A DNA stretch of 64,000 nt from Lampris incognitus (GCF_029633865.1 NC_079214.1:29733957-29797956), one strand, 5' to 3'; counted from the stretch's first letter, positions 34,884 through 46,476 are shown. The notes: a model not told the origin generated them from the letters alone. Program-made: numbers and translations.

Positions 34884-35972
34884 TGCCAGCCTTAGGAGAT
34901 GCCCCCACAAGATTCCTACTGTGGAGAAACTGAACCCGAAGTTTGCAAATGCAAAGATATTCAGCAAACTTGATGCAAAAGCTGGATATTGGTCAATACA
35001 CCTAGAGGAAGAGTCACAACTGCTAACCACATTCCGAACTCCATTTGGTAGATACTGCTGGAAACGTTTGCCATTTGGTCTCAGTGTCTCTCAAGATCTC
35101 TTCCAGGCAAAGATGGACCAAATCCTGGAGGGGCTCGACGGTGTCGTCAGCATAGCCGATGATATCGCAGTCTACGGAGCAAGTGAAGAGGAGCATGACA
35201 GGAACCTGACGGAGAGAGCAGCCAAGACAGGTATTGTGTTCAACAGTGACAAGTGCACAATCAAACAGACAAGCATCTCATTGTTTGGCAACCTGTACAC
35301 AGACAAAGGTATCAAACCTGACCCAGCCAAAATCAGGGACATCCAGAAAATGCCGACACCCCAGAACAAAGATGAGCTGAGCAGATTCTTGGGGATGCTG
35401 ACCTACCTGTCACCCTACATCCCAAAGTTCGCAGACAAAGCACACACAGGGTGCTGCTGAAAAGTGACGTGCCTTGGACATGGGACACTGACCACCAAAA
35501 GAGCTTTGAGGACCTGAAATCAGTTATCAACGAACATGACTGCCTGGAGTACTATGATCCAAGCACACCTCTGACACTTGAGGTCGATGCATCACAGAAA
35601 GGACTGGGCGTGGCATTAGTGCAGAACAAAAGACCCATAGCTTTTGGCTCAAAGACACTGGACGACTGCCAATCCAGGTACAGCAACATAGAGCGAGAAA
35701 TGCTGGCCATAGTCTATGGAATGCAGCGATACCATACCTACCTGTATAGGAAGTCATTCATTGTAGTTACAGACCACAAACCCCTCGTTACCATATGCAC
35801 AAAGCCACTGCATGCCGCTCCGCCTTCAGCGAATGCTGATAAACACAAGGATACAACTACGAGGTCACGTATCGACCAGGAAACCAGATGGTCCTGGCAG
35901 ACACACTCAGCCGACTACCCAACCCTGAGAACAACAGCAACATCGAGCTGGACGAGCGCATTGACGGAATAG
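34812..35972 (+). pseudogene. gypsy-1 reverse transcriptase and RNase H
   Basis: RT reads KLDAKAGYWSIHLEEESQL, RLPFGLSVSQDLFQAKMD and the active-site region VVSIADDIAVYG (IADD form). RNase H starts LEVDASQKGLGVALVQNKRP and includes NIEREMLAIVYGMQRYHTYL. Frame changes occur near 35445 and again near 35830. The residue patterns around the RNase H end (ICTKPLHAAPP) suggest the Mag lineage. Confidence 0.9.
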
Positions 35973-37297
35973 AGGCAGAAGTCGAGGATCCAGAGATGCT
36001 CACTGTTGCAATGATAAACTTCTCTCCCGAGAAACAGGACGCACTCCGCACGGAAACCACCAGCGACCCCAGACTCAATGCACTGAAAGAGCTGATCCAC
36101 CAGGGATGGCCAGACAACATCAAAGCTCTACCAAGACAACTACGTGAGTACTGGTCATTCAGAGATGAGCTCGCAGTTGAAGCAGGAGTCATATTCAAAG
36201 GCAGACAGGTGCTCATCCCAGACTCCATGACTGATTCTATACTCAAACAGCTGCATGTAGGACACCAGGGCATCAAAAAGACACGGTGACTGGCGAGAGA
36301 AAGTGTCTACTGGATCAGAATGAAAGATGACATCGAAAGAGTCTGCACGTCATGTAGCATATGCGTGGAACATCAGGATGCAAATCCAAAGCAACCTCTC
36401 AACCCACCGTCAAAACCATGGCAATCCCTAGCTTCTGATCTATTCGAGATCAATGGACATCAGTATTTACTGATTGTGGACAGATATTCTAAGTTCCCTC
36501 TAGTGGATGAAATGCCCATGCCTGTGTCCAGCCGGGCAGTTGCACAAAAAATGGAAATGTACATGTCTCTTTTTGGAAGGCCTGACGAGATACTTACAGA
36601 TAATGGACCCCAGTACACAGGGCACGCGTTCCAGAAATTCACGGCTGACTGGGGAATCAGGCACGTGACAAGCTCACCCCACTATCCAAAAAGCAATGGA
36701 TTCAATGAGAGACATGTGCGACACATCAAATCCATTGTGAAGAAAACCATGAGACAAGGAGGTAACATACAAGTGGCCTTACTACAGGTCAGAGCAACAC
36801 CCATCGACAGTAAACTACCATCACCAGCAGAACTGATCTTCGGAAGGCCAGTCACCACCCTGCTGCCGAGTCGAGGGGACCCAGGCAAGGAGGAAAACCG
36901 ACTCCACCTGGAGCAGAGAACAGCAAACATGAAGGAACATCATGACCGCAGCAGTGGCAGAGAACTACCTCCACTCGGTCCCGGACAGCACCTATCTGTC
37001 CTAAACAAGGAAAAAGGGACTTGGTATCCAGCCACAGTCGTACAAAAGTGCGATGAGCCAAGGAGCTACATTGTGCAAACATCAAATGGGAACAAACTCA
37101 GACGTGGCAGGAGCCACCTGCGGGAAATTCACCACCCCCATGCACTGAGGAGCACAAGAACCCGCTTCACAGAACCTCAACGGGACACTCATGCAGCTGG
37201 AACTTCTTCCAGCCAAACCTGTGAAACACACAAGACAGTGCGCACAAGATATGGAAGAGCTGTTTCCAAACCAGCTCACTACAAGGATTATGAGTAG
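35888..37297 (+). pseudogene. gypsy-1 integrase
   Basis: Continuous apart from one in-frame TGA at 36287-36289. The zinc-binding part includes HVGHQGIKKTR and CTSCSICVEHQ. The core reads LLIVDRYSKFPLVDEM (D), EILTDNGPQYTGHAF (D) and YPKSNGFNERHVRHIKSI (E). The C-terminal region (GQHLSVLNKEKGTWYPATVV) resembles the GPY/F-type domain; no chromodomain is seen. Integrase inserts the cDNA into chromosomal DNA. Confidence 0.9.
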
Positions 37298-37531
37298 AGA
37301 CAATCACACACAAAAGGAGGGCTCTGAATATGTTTATTGTTTTTTGAGATGGACAATTCTGAGTGTGTTGTCTAAAAAAAAAAAGAGAGAGAGAAGGCAA
37401 CCTCTGTGTAATGACTGTACAATGCTGATCAATGATTGTACCACATTGGAATTGTGCGATATGTTGGTTTATATAACCGAATGTTCTAGAGTATTTTGAT
37501 ACTGTAAAAATTGAAAACTAAACAGGGGGGA

Positions 37532-37722
37532 TGTAGTGATATAATGCTATGTATATCCACTGGAACTACACTAGGTGTTATGTACTACCCGGACTGTTAT
37601 TATGGTTACACCACTACCATGTATGGTTATTACGTCTGCCTACTGAGCCACGATTAAACCTGAGTTCTATAACCCGGTGTGGTCATTGATCCTCGACCAA
37701 TACTACCCCAAGTATTACTTCA
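37532..37722 (+). repeat. gypsy-1 3' LTR
   Basis: Identical to the 5' LTR except for one G/A difference (GTCTGCC versus ATCTGCC). Confidence 0.95.
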
Positions 37723-37754
37723 TAGAGAGCCATCGTTTTCTCTCCATATGTCGC

Positions 37755-37840
37755 GCGCTCGCACACACACGCTTATCTATAAAGGCACACACACTTATCT
37801 ATAAGGCACACACACACTTATCTATAAGGCACACACAGCA
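37755..37840. repeat. CACACA-TTATCTATAAGG minisatellite
   Basis: Three to four tandem copies of a unit of about 24 bp combining a CA run with CTTATCTATAAGG, which is itself nearly palindromic. Confidence 0.85.
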
Positions 37841-38396
37841 CCGACTCCGATAAGAGAACAGCCCACTTCCGCGCCTACAGTATGCGTGCTACATTAGTAC
37901 ATCAAAAGGTGACTTTTAAATAGGCTTTCGCCGATATTGAACAATGAAATGACAATAAAAAATATTAGTTAGCAAAGTTAGCAAACAATGTGAAACCCTT
38001 GACAATTGTAATAATCAGGGCTATAGATTCGCATGTTATTAATTAGCCCATTGACGAGGTAACTCCATATAGTGCAAAATAAAAGAACACGCACGTACCT
38101 GATTTGAGCCCCTTGAGTTTCAGGACGATCTGGAAACATGCAAGTACAGCTTAACTCCCATTTCACTCATTAAATAAACACCACAGAGCCTCCTCCCAGA
38201 GCCGAAAGCTGACGTCAGGACCACTGACTCACCGAACAAGTCGGCTTTCTGTCATTTTGCAATATAAAGCAGGTGTGGCTTCAGCTGGCATTCAGAGACG
38301 ATAACAAGCCATGGTCAAACTGAAAAACTGGGTCCTTTCATGCTCCTCACTATTATCTGTCGTCCCATAGCCTACACCTGGCTTGACTAAATCATG
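37841..38396 (-). promoter_or_regulatory. Candidate promoter / 5' noncoding exon
   Basis: Read on the minus strand: a CRE palindrome TGACGTCA (38210-38217) and, about 100 bp downstream, a good donor CAAATCAG|GTACGTG near 38102. The MS4A-like gene (first coding exon at 28577, acceptor upstream of the ATG) needs an upstream noncoding exon on this strand, and this is the best candidate seen. A plus-strand TATAAAG at 38263 is a conflicting cue. No coding frame. Confidence 0.3.
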
Positions 38397-38506
38397 CATC
38401 CATCCATTATCTGAGCCGCTTATCCTGCTCTCAGGGTCGCTGGAGCCTATCCCAGCAGTCATTGGGCGGCCGGCGGGGAGACACCCTGGACAGGCCGCCA
38501 ATGGTC
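38397..38506 (-). repeat. SINE family A copy, 3' part
   Basis: Begins CATCCATCCATTATCTGAGC (minus-strand tail) and reaches the AGACACCCTGGACAGGCCGC block. Confidence 0.85.
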
Positions 38507-38960
38507 TATTTAATCATGGCGAAATTTGATTTACTGTTGACCCACGGTGTTAACATGTGTAAAGGTGAGATAGTTAAATAATGGATAGTTACATTTTAAG
38601 TTCAAACGGCAACATGTAGTGAGCCCCAAAAGGCCATTAATACTTTATCTTAAATAATATGAACAAGACTATGTGATGAAACATTTTCTGTCTGGTGCTT
38701 CTTCATACAGTAGATAAAAGTCTATATTACCTCGATGACTGAACACACATTTGGAATGAGTAAATTTAAAGATTTCCATTCATAGTCATGGGGTGTAGAA
38801 AATTTCTGCCTTTGGTATAACCTATGCAAAATGTTGCTGAATCATCTAATGCATCTCTTGACTATGCTAGTCATTCACATTATGTGTGTGCGCGCATATA
38901 TACAGAGAGAGAGAGAGAGAGCTGATGAGTGCATTGAGCACGAAACAAGCTTGTTCTGCC

Positions 38961-39544
38961 TGTCAGGGCCGGTGTGGCCAGGTAAAGACTGCGGACCCAA
39001 AAGCAGACTCAGGGAAAGAACATAGGTTTAGGTGTTTTTAAATCAGGAGAGCAGATAACTTAGAAGCCAAACATGGAATTAAGGAACCGATGAGGTAGTA
39101 AAAAGACAAACTCAAAAATATCAAAAAATCCTAGCAATGGTACAGGCAGGGATCAGGCAGATTTCCAAAAGGTCAAAAACTGGCAGAGTTCGGTACACAG
39201 GTGAGCATGGAAACACAGCAAAGGTACCGGCAGGGATCCGGCAGACTCACGTGGCTAAACAGGCAGAGATTGGCAACAAGAGACAAGGCAGAACAAAGTG
39301 TCCAAGACAATAGGCGAAAATACAATTCAGGGGCAGGCGTGGGTCAAAAATCAGGAGTCCAAAAGTAGTAAGCATGAGCAAGATCTCCAGTGGCAGCAGG
39401 TGTGGTAGAGCAGGAGCTGATGTTGGCTGTCTCACATGTCATCAACCAGGAGACAGGGCAGAAGAGTAAATCTGGCCTGGAGTGCACGGAGCAGCACATG
39501 CACGCCATGTTGCAGGCTAGTTCGGCCGGACTGTGACCCTGCCA
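38961..39544 (-). mobile_element. Solo gypsy-type LTR candidate
   Basis: Ends are TGTCAGGG and CCCTGCCA (TG...CA with inverted ends). A GCGGACCCAAAAGCAGA block resembles the CCCGATTGCAGAG block of the chromovirus LTR at 8458. No TSD or internal region was found, so the call rests on the ends and on similarity to gypsy LTRs. Confidence 0.5.
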
Positions 39545-39716
39545 TTTAACAACTTTGAGCTATAATATAGTATATATACTATATGTATGTGTGTGTGTGT
39601 GTATATATATGTATGTATGTATATATGTATGTGTATATATATATATTAGTTATTTGTCCTAGATGTAGACTATATAGTCTTTCAAAGTACTTTTTTTTAA
39701 GAAAAACTAAACAAAA
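39545..39716. repeat. AT/GT-rich microsatellite region
   Basis: TATATA, TGTGTG and GTAT runs, mainly 39560-39648. Confidence 0.85.
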
Positions 39717-40027
39717 TTCGCGGGGATGCTAGAGCCTATCCCAACAGTCATTGGGTGGCAAGTCACAAGCCGTCAGTCCATCACAGGGCTGACACACACA
39801 CACACACACCTAGGGACAATTTAGTATGGCCGATTCACCCGACCTACGTGTCTTTGGACTGTGGGAGGAAACCAGACCACCCGGGGCAAACCCACGCAGA
39901 ACATTCAAACTCCACACAGAGAACGACCCGGGATGACCCCCCCCCCCAAGGTTGGACGACCCCGGGGCTCGAACCCAGGACCTTCTCGCTGTGAGGCCAC
40001 CGTGCTAACCACTGCGCCACCGTGCCA
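39717..40027 (-). repeat. SINE family A, nearly complete
   Basis: On the minus strand the head reads GGCACGGTGGCGCAGTGG (A-box) and GGTTCGAGCCCC (B-box), then the shared body with a short CA tract. The last 3' bases are missing. Confidence 0.9.
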
Positions 40028-40296
40028 CTAATATGTCATTATACTACTATGTAGACAAATTCCCACACATCATAATTGCATTGGTAACTATTACACAAAA
40101 ACTATAATACCACTATTACAACAACGATGACTACCACTACTAATGATAATAATAAGCTAAATAAAGTTACAAAGTGCTTCAACCATTGAACCACAGAAAA
40201 ATTACTTTCCCTCAACCATCAAATAATAATCTGGTACACGACATAGTTTAATGCCATTGAACACAAAACTCTTGAAGAAACTGCAACATCTTCAGC
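40028..40296. other. Non-coding stretch
   Basis: Nothing recognised. Confidence 0.4.
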
Positions 40297-40497
40297 TGTC
40301 AACCTGCTGCCTTGATGCTCTGCCAGCAGGCTTCTTAAAAGTTTTTAACAGATTTATTGAAAATAGTAACTAACTCTGTCTCTCTCCTGTCAGGCCGTTT
40401 TCTTTTCCACGGGCTGTGAAAACTGCAGCCATCGAGCCCCTGCTGAAACGGTAGCTCAGATGTGTCTGTAATCAACAGCTACTGACCTAGGGCATAT
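40297..40497 (+). mobile_element. L2-like LINE RT fragment
   Basis: One frame reads STCCLDALPAGFLKVF, a stop, then FPRAVKTAAIEPLLKR, the conserved segment at the start of the RT domain in L2/CR1-type LINEs. The LINE is cut by gypsy-2 at 40497; a typical L2-type 3' tail resumes at 45433. Confidence 0.7.
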
Positions 40498-40669
40498 TGT
40501 TGTAGGGTAATGTTATGCAGCCAACAGCTCCCCCTAGGGGCACTGATTTATATATACTTGCCTTGTGTAACATGCCTCAGTTCTGTTATGGTGACAGCCG
40601 GTGAATACACGTTACTAAGAGACACAGCCCGACTCTGTCTGTTATTTATATGCACCGACACTTGCAACA
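40498..40669 (+). repeat. gypsy-2 5' LTR
   Basis: TGTTGTAGGGTAATG...CTTGCAACA. The start was set by the CATAT TSD. Confidence 0.9.
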
Positions 40670-40804
40670 TGGTGTCAGAAGCTGTATTGGAACCCAAAGT
40701 GAGTCTTACGTTGCCTGTTTCTTGAACAGCGTGCGTTTATTTGTTTTACTAAGCGTAGTTGGAAGTTTCAGTTAGCCTGCTAGCATTAGCATCGCGCCAA
40801 GACG

Positions 40805-42071
40805 ATGGCTTCCAATATTCCGCCGCCGGAGCCCATGAAGATGACTGGGGATCTTCACAGCAACTGGGCTAGCTTTCGATCAGAGTTTGAGGATTATTTG
40901 CTTGCGACCGGGATCGACAAGGCAGAGAAGCCGGTGCAGGCAGCGACGCTCAGGAGGCTAATGGGGAAGGAATGCCTCCATGTTACTCACAGCGGAAGAG
41001 CAGAAAGACGCCGGAGCGATACTCGACAAACTGGGGGAATACTTTACACCTACCAAAAACGTCATCTTTGAGAGGTATGTTTTTGGCAACCTTAAACAAG
41101 AGGAAGGAGAACCTGTGGATGCTTTTGTCACAAGACTGAGAGAAAAGGCTGCCACATGTGAATATGGAGCTATAAGAGACGAGCTCTTAAGGGACAGGCT
41201 TGTTCTTGGAACAACTGATGAGGGCGCCAGACGACGCATGCTAAGAGAAAAGGAGCTTAAGTTGGAGGGAGCTATTGACATTCGCCGTGCAGCGGAGGTG
41301 TTGGACAATAAGTTAAAATCCATGTCACTTAGCAGCTCTGTGCCTGGGGAGAGCATCAATGTAGGACATGGACAGCGACCAGGACGGAGACCCACCAGCA
41401 GGCCATCCGAACCCACCAACACATCTGCACGGCCACAGAGAGGCACAGGTGAATGCAAGTACTGTGGCGCACCGCACAGACGGGGGCGAGACCTGTGCCC
41501 CGCATTTGGAAAGTCATGTCGCTTGAGGGGCACTGCTAATCACTTTGCCAAAGTATGCATGAAACGAGACCAGCAAGCACGTCAGTTGAACGCTGTGGAT
41601 GACCCGCCGCTAGGGGACCCGGAGGACAGCGACCGCGATGAGAGGGATGTGTACACGGCTGAGAGCGTGGGGGCTGTGAACACTCAAAGGAAAAAGTGGT
41701 TTGTAAACCTGCCCCTGCACAGAGTGGTCCAGAGGTGCCAGCTTGACTCTGGAGCCACCTGCAACGTGATGAGCTTGAAAGACAAGATGAGACTGGCGCT
41801 CAGAGCGCCTCTTCAGAAAAGTCTCACCAGGCTGAGACTCTACAACAGTGAGTGGATGAGCTCAATGGGCGTGTACAGCACACAGTGTGTCATCAGGGGC
41901 AAGACGCACAGACTGGACTTTGAGGTCGTGCGCACCAGCCAGAAGCCCTTGCTTTCAGGGGAGACATGCGAGAGACTTGGCTTGATATGCTTCACCATTC
42001 CCGAAGAGCTGAATAAAGTGGAGCACTGCAAGACAGGTGAGCTAACCAAAGACTGTCTCATTAACAGTTAA
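40805..42071 (+). pseudogene. gypsy-2 gag and protease, frameshifted
   Basis: Starts MASNIPPPEPMKMTGDLHSN. It leaves frame near 40975, and the 40980-42071 frame continues with a capsid segment (FVTRLREKAATCEYGAIRDE), a zinc knuckle in which one cysteine has become Arg (CKYCGAPH... and CRLRGTANHFAKVC), and the protease motif CQLDSGATCNVM. It ends at 42071 through a small deletion before the RT frame. Confidence 0.9.
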
Positions 42072-42106
42072 CAGTCGAGTCGCTGCCGGGTGATGTTCAC
42101 TTCGAG

Positions 42107-44929
42107 TTGGATAGCACTGTGGCTCCTGTCCAGTGCGCACCAAGAAATGTCCCGGTGGCCCTCAAGGCAGCTGTTAAGGCGCAGCTGGACCAATATGAAA
42201 AGGATGGACACTTAACCACAGTCACTCAGCCCACAGACTGGATTAGCAATCTGGTCATAGTGAAGAAGCCGGACAAATTGAGGCTTTGCATCGACCCCAA
42301 GCCACTTAACCGAGCCCTGAAAAGGTCCCATTACCTCATGCCCACTTTAGATGACGTGCTGTACAAGCTGCCTAAGGCACGTATCTTCACCCTGGTGGAT
42401 GCGCGCGACGCATTCTTGCAGTGTCGCCTGGATGAGGAGAGCAGCCGGATGACAACGTTCTGGACGCCGTGGGGTAGAAAGCAATGGCTGAAGCTCCCTT
42501 TCAGCGTGTCAGTCGCACCGGAGCTGTACCAGAGGAAACAACATGAGCTGCTGGCCGGTTTGAAATGAATTGAGCCCATAGCCGATGACATCCTCATAGT
42601 CTGCTGTGGGGACACGGAGGAGGAGGCCGTTCGCAACCACAACGCAAACCTCATTGCTCTGATGGACAGATGCAGGGAAGTGAAGCTGAGGCTGAGCATA
42701 AAAAAGCTACAGTTTCATGTGAGGGAGGTCCGCTTCCACAGCCACATACTGTCGGCGGAGGGCCTCAAAGCTGATCCCAAGAAGGTCAGGGCAGTCCTGG
42801 ACATGCCAAACCCCACGGATGCAAAAGGCGTTCAGCGGTGTGTCGGCTTCGTTAATTATTTATCGAGGTTCATGCCCCGCTTGTCAGAGGTGTGTGAACC
42901 GCTGAGAAGGTTGCTGGACAAAGATGTGCCGTGGCACTGGTTGCCCAAACATGATGGTGCTATGAAGGAAATCAAGACGCTGGTCACGGCGGTGCCAGTA
43001 CTACGTTACTATGATGTCAGCAAGCCAGTCAACATACAGAGTGACTCCAGTCAGACCGGTTTGGGCTGCTGCCTGCTTCAGGGGGGACAGCCGGTCGCGT
43101 TCGCCTCCCGCGCGCTGAACCAGACGGAGCAAAACTACGCACAGATTGAGAAGGAGTGCCTGAGCATCGTATTCGCTTGTCAACGCTTCCACTACTACCT
43201 ATATGGGAGGGGTGATGTGACTGCAGAGACCGACCACCGCCCGCTGGTGTCAATCTTCACTAAGCCCCTTCTCAGTGCACCAAAGCACCTTCAAAGCATG
43301 CTCCTCACACTTCAGAACTACTGCCTCACGGTGATGTACAAGCCAGGCCCTGAAATGTACATAAGTGACACGCTCAGCAGAGCCACCACCCCGCTACAGA
43401 GAACGGACACTCAGTACAGACGTGAAATGGTCTGCAGCATGCAGCAGGTGCAGTACGACACGGCAGCCATTCAGCAAGCAGACGATCTAAACGTCACCAG
43501 CCAACGCCTCGCACAGATTCGAAAACACACAGAGGAGGATGTGTGTCTTCAAACACTCAAGTCGGTCATGCTGGAGGGATGGCCAGAACGCAAAGAGGAG
43601 AGCCCCATAGCCGTCAGAGAATACTGGGCCATCAGAGATGAAATAAGCGCATAGGATGGTGTGCATTTTAGGAACCAGCGTGTCATCATTCCGAAAGCTA
43701 TGCGTCCTGAGATGCTGAAACGGATCCACTACAACCACGTGGGGGGTGAGGCTTGCTATAGACAGGCCCGGGATACTCTCTACTGGCCAAATATGCAGGG
43801 GGAAATCAAAGACTATGTGCAGCAGTGCTCAGTGTGTAACAAGTATGCACACGAGCAACAGAAAGAGGCTATGATGTCACACCCGCTCCCCACACATCCC
43901 CGGCAGCTGGTGAGCATGGACTTGTTCAGCTACGCAAGGCAGGACTTCCTGCTCATGGTGGATCACTATTCGGACTTCCGGTAGATTGATCTACTCCCAA
44001 ACCTGTCGGCAGAAACGATCATTCGAAGGTGCAAGGCGCAGTTTGCACGGTACGGTATCCCTGACCGGGCCATTTCCGACTGTGGAGAGTTTCGGGCGTT
44101 TGCGAGGGAGTGGGGCTTTGAACATGTCATGTCCTCCCCAAGACACCCAAAAGCTAATGGCAAAGCAGAGTCTGCAGTGAAGATTGTAAAAGGCCTATGC
44201 AGAAAAGCAGACCATGCCGACCAGAACCCCTGGAAGGCTTTTCTACACTGGAGAAACACGCCCACTGAGGGCATGCGCTGCAGCCCTGCACAACGGCTGA
44301 TGTTACGGAGGCTGAGAACTCTTCTCCCTGTGGCCGACCAGCTGCTAGCACCTCAGGTCATCACTGGGGTCCCAGACAAGCTGAGGGTGAAGCATCAGGC
44401 AGCGAAGCTGACGTATGACAGAACTGCGAGGGATCTGCCAGAGCTGAATGTCGGCCAGCATGTCAGGATGAAACCACTCCCGGGTGACAGGACAGGCCGA
44501 TGGAGGAGAGGTGTATGTCTGCAGCAGGTGGGACCACGGTCCTATCTCGTCAACGTGGAGGGAACCACGTATCGTCACAACAGGGTTGATCTCCGACCAG
44601 CAGAGGTTGCCCCTCCACAGCCGTCAGCCCACACAGAACGGCCACCGGAGCAGCCTGTGGGCACGTGTGCAGCTGAAGGGGGCCATGTGGGCGGGGGCAG
44701 CGCTGAGGAAGTCGTCAGCAGCCCTGCGATGTCTTCAAGGTCGTCAGCCCTGAGATCACCGCCATCTCCCCCACAGGCTGTGACCACACCATGCCGTGAG
44801 TTACAGGGCCGGGCCTTCTCCGGCAGATTAAGCCTCCAGAAAGACTTGACCTCTAGATCATACACTGTGCTGAGATTGACACACACAGACACACACACAC
44901 ACTCACACGCGGGACAGTGGACATTGTTT

Positions 44930-44984
<55 letters not shown>

Positions 44985-45127
44985 GACTGTGGAAATTTAA
45001 TAAAAAACGTTTTTTTAAAAACGAAACAAAAACTGTGATGTTCACTTCTAATGTTCTTATTAAGTGGTTTTGTGGATGCTCTGATGCTACCATTTTGTTG
45101 TTATTGTTCTGCAAAGGATTTGGTTGA
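42107..45127 (+). pseudogene. gypsy-2 RT, RNase H and integrase, three stops
   Basis: A single reading frame spans the whole region, broken only by TGA (42566-42568), TAG (43652-43654) and TAG (43982-43984). RT: LRLCIDPKPLNRALKRSHYL, FTLVDARDAFLQCRLDEESS and EPIADDILIV (IADD). RNase H: NIQSDSSQTGLGCCLLQGGQ and QIEKECLSIVFACQRFHYYL. Integrase: zinc-binding HYNHVGGEACYRQ and CSVCNKY, core MVDHYSDFR (D), DRAISDCGEFRAF (D) and SPRHPKANGKAESAVKIVKG (E). Breaks by substitution only differ from gypsy-1. Confidence 0.9.
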
Positions 45128-45260
45128 TATTGATTTGCTGTCTTCTTGATGCACTATTTCTATTGCACTATTTTAATATAGGTATATGAGCACTAATGTT
45201 CTAATGGCTAATACTATCCATTATATTGTTTGGTATTGTATTCTACGAAAGGAAGGGAGA

Positions 45261-45432
45261 CGTTGTAGGGTAACGTTATGCAGCCAACAGCTCCCCCTAG
45301 GGGCACTGATTTATATATACTTGCCTTGTGTAACATGCCTCAGTTCTGTTAGGGGCACAGCCGGTGAATACACGTTACTAAGAGACACAGCCCGACTCTG
45401 TCTGTTATTTATTGGCACCTACACTTGCAACA
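45261..45432 (+). repeat. gypsy-2 3' LTR
   Basis: CGTTGTAGGG...CTTGCAACA. The first base differs from the expected T of TG. Confidence 0.9.
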
Positions 45433-45570
45433 CATATCAACTCCATTTTACTGGTAAAATAATCTTCCCGCTCTGCATTTCATATTTAACGTCTTTTTAT
45501 CCCTTTACATAAAGCACTTTGAATTGCCTGTCGTGTCTGAAACGTGCCAAGTAAATAAACTTTCCTTGCG
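45433..45570 (+). repeat. L2-type LINE 3' tail
   Basis: ACATAAAGCACTTTGAATTG and GTAAATAAACTTTCCTTG match the 3' end of L2-like LINEs. Probably the far side of the LINE interrupted by gypsy-2, with its middle already lost. Confidence 0.6.
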
Positions 45571-46265
45571 GACTTTTTTTTTTTTACTTTGGTTGTCAGT
45601 GCTTTGGCATCTCAGTTGCTGCACCGTGGATCTTCTGGATCTCCACCTTGCCGTGGTGGAGAAGCTTGCGTGTACCAATGATCCCAAGAGCTATGCCGTC
45701 CGGAGCTTGGGGAGTAGAAAATAAAATGATGGATTTTTGCACGGCTCTGACTTCACTTAGGGATCTGAATTGAAAGAATAAAGGAAATCAAGTTTACTTC
45801 CTGAAATACGCCAAATCGCTCACTTAGTCGGTAACCCCAGATTTGCGAAACTCTCGCACATGCGCAAGGTAAACTAAGAGTTAACTGAGGTTAGGGGTAC
45901 GTTGAAGTTGCGGATTGGTTAAAAAAAAAAATCCCGCGAGAGTTTTGCAAATCTAGGGTTACCATCTAGACAGGCTTTAGCGTCTCATCTGCCGGAAATA
46001 CAAAGGCGAGTGATGTGGGTGTGCGCATGTGCATGATTTATTTAAGCAGAAGCCTGAGATCGTCTCTACGCTGCTTTTGTCGAATGCTTCCAATCTGATG
46101 TACGACTTGAAACCCTGGTGACTTCAACGAACAGTATTATAAACTCTCAGACATAAATGTGTTGGATTCAAGGTAATGCTTTGGTTACATATGTTGCTTT
46201 TCAGCATGCTTCGATCAACTAACAGACTTGATAAATTTGTTTGCTAACATAGTGATGCTAATTGA
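45571..46265. other. Mixed non-coding region with a repeat fragment
   Basis: 45630-45720 repeats the CACCTTGCCGTGGTGGAG element also seen at 27340. The rest, apart from the foldback below, holds nothing recognised. Confidence 0.45.
45830..45963. repeat. Foldback element, 28-bp arms
   Basis: GGTAACCCCAGATTTGCG... at 45830-45857 pairs with its near complement at 45936-45963 (26 of 28 match). The spacer is 78 bp. No TSD was seen. Confidence 0.75.
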
Positions 46266-46390
46266 TGCATGCTCAATAATCCAGGTAAGGAAATCACATA
46301 AAGTTGAATCGGTTCATCTGGACACAACGTTTATTGAGAGAAACGTTTCATCACTCATCTGAATGACCTCTTTAGTCTCAGCCTTATAAA
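46266..46390 (+). repeat. Dispersed repeat D, copy 2
   Basis: GCATGCTCAATAATCCAGGT through TTTCATCACTCATCTGAATG. Confidence 0.75.
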
Positions 46391-46476
46391 CACTACAGTG
46401 GCGTAACGACCGAGAACAACGTCGGTTTCACGTTCAAATTGCCTTGAGCATTAACTCGAGTTACAATGTATTTATG

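Larger units (their letters stand above)
32934..37722 (+). mobile_element. Mag-like Ty3/gypsy element (gypsy-1), young
   Basis: Two 191-bp LTRs (32934-33124 and 37532-37722) differ at one base. They are flanked by the 5-bp TSD TAGAG (32929-32933 and 37723-37727). A primer-binding-like TGGTGGCAGCGG follows the 5' LTR and a purine run AACAGGGGGGA precedes the 3' LTR. Gag, protease, RT, RNase H and integrase are all present in order. The near-identical LTRs mean recent insertion, yet the coding region carries four frameshifts and two stops. Confidence 0.95.
40498..45432 (+). mobile_element. Mag-like Ty3/gypsy element (gypsy-2)
   Basis: LTRs of 172 bp (40498-40669 and 45261-45432) are flanked by the 5-bp TSD CATAT (40493-40497 and 45433-45437). 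I count 8 differences between them (about 95% identity). TGGTGTCAGAAGC after the 5' LTR matches a primer-binding site for tRNA-Leu, and AAAGGAAGGGAGA precedes the 3' LTR. Both gene regions are present and broken. A CA tract (44880-44982) lies between integrase and the 3' LTR. Confidence 0.95.

Noticed and set aside
36460-37400. Minus-strand frames over gypsy-1 and gypsy-2
   Set aside because: Antisense to integrase and RT with no motifs of their own.
38961-39544. Calling the solo LTR certain
   Set aside because: The TG...CA ends and similarity are suggestive, but no TSD was found, so it is kept only as a candidate.
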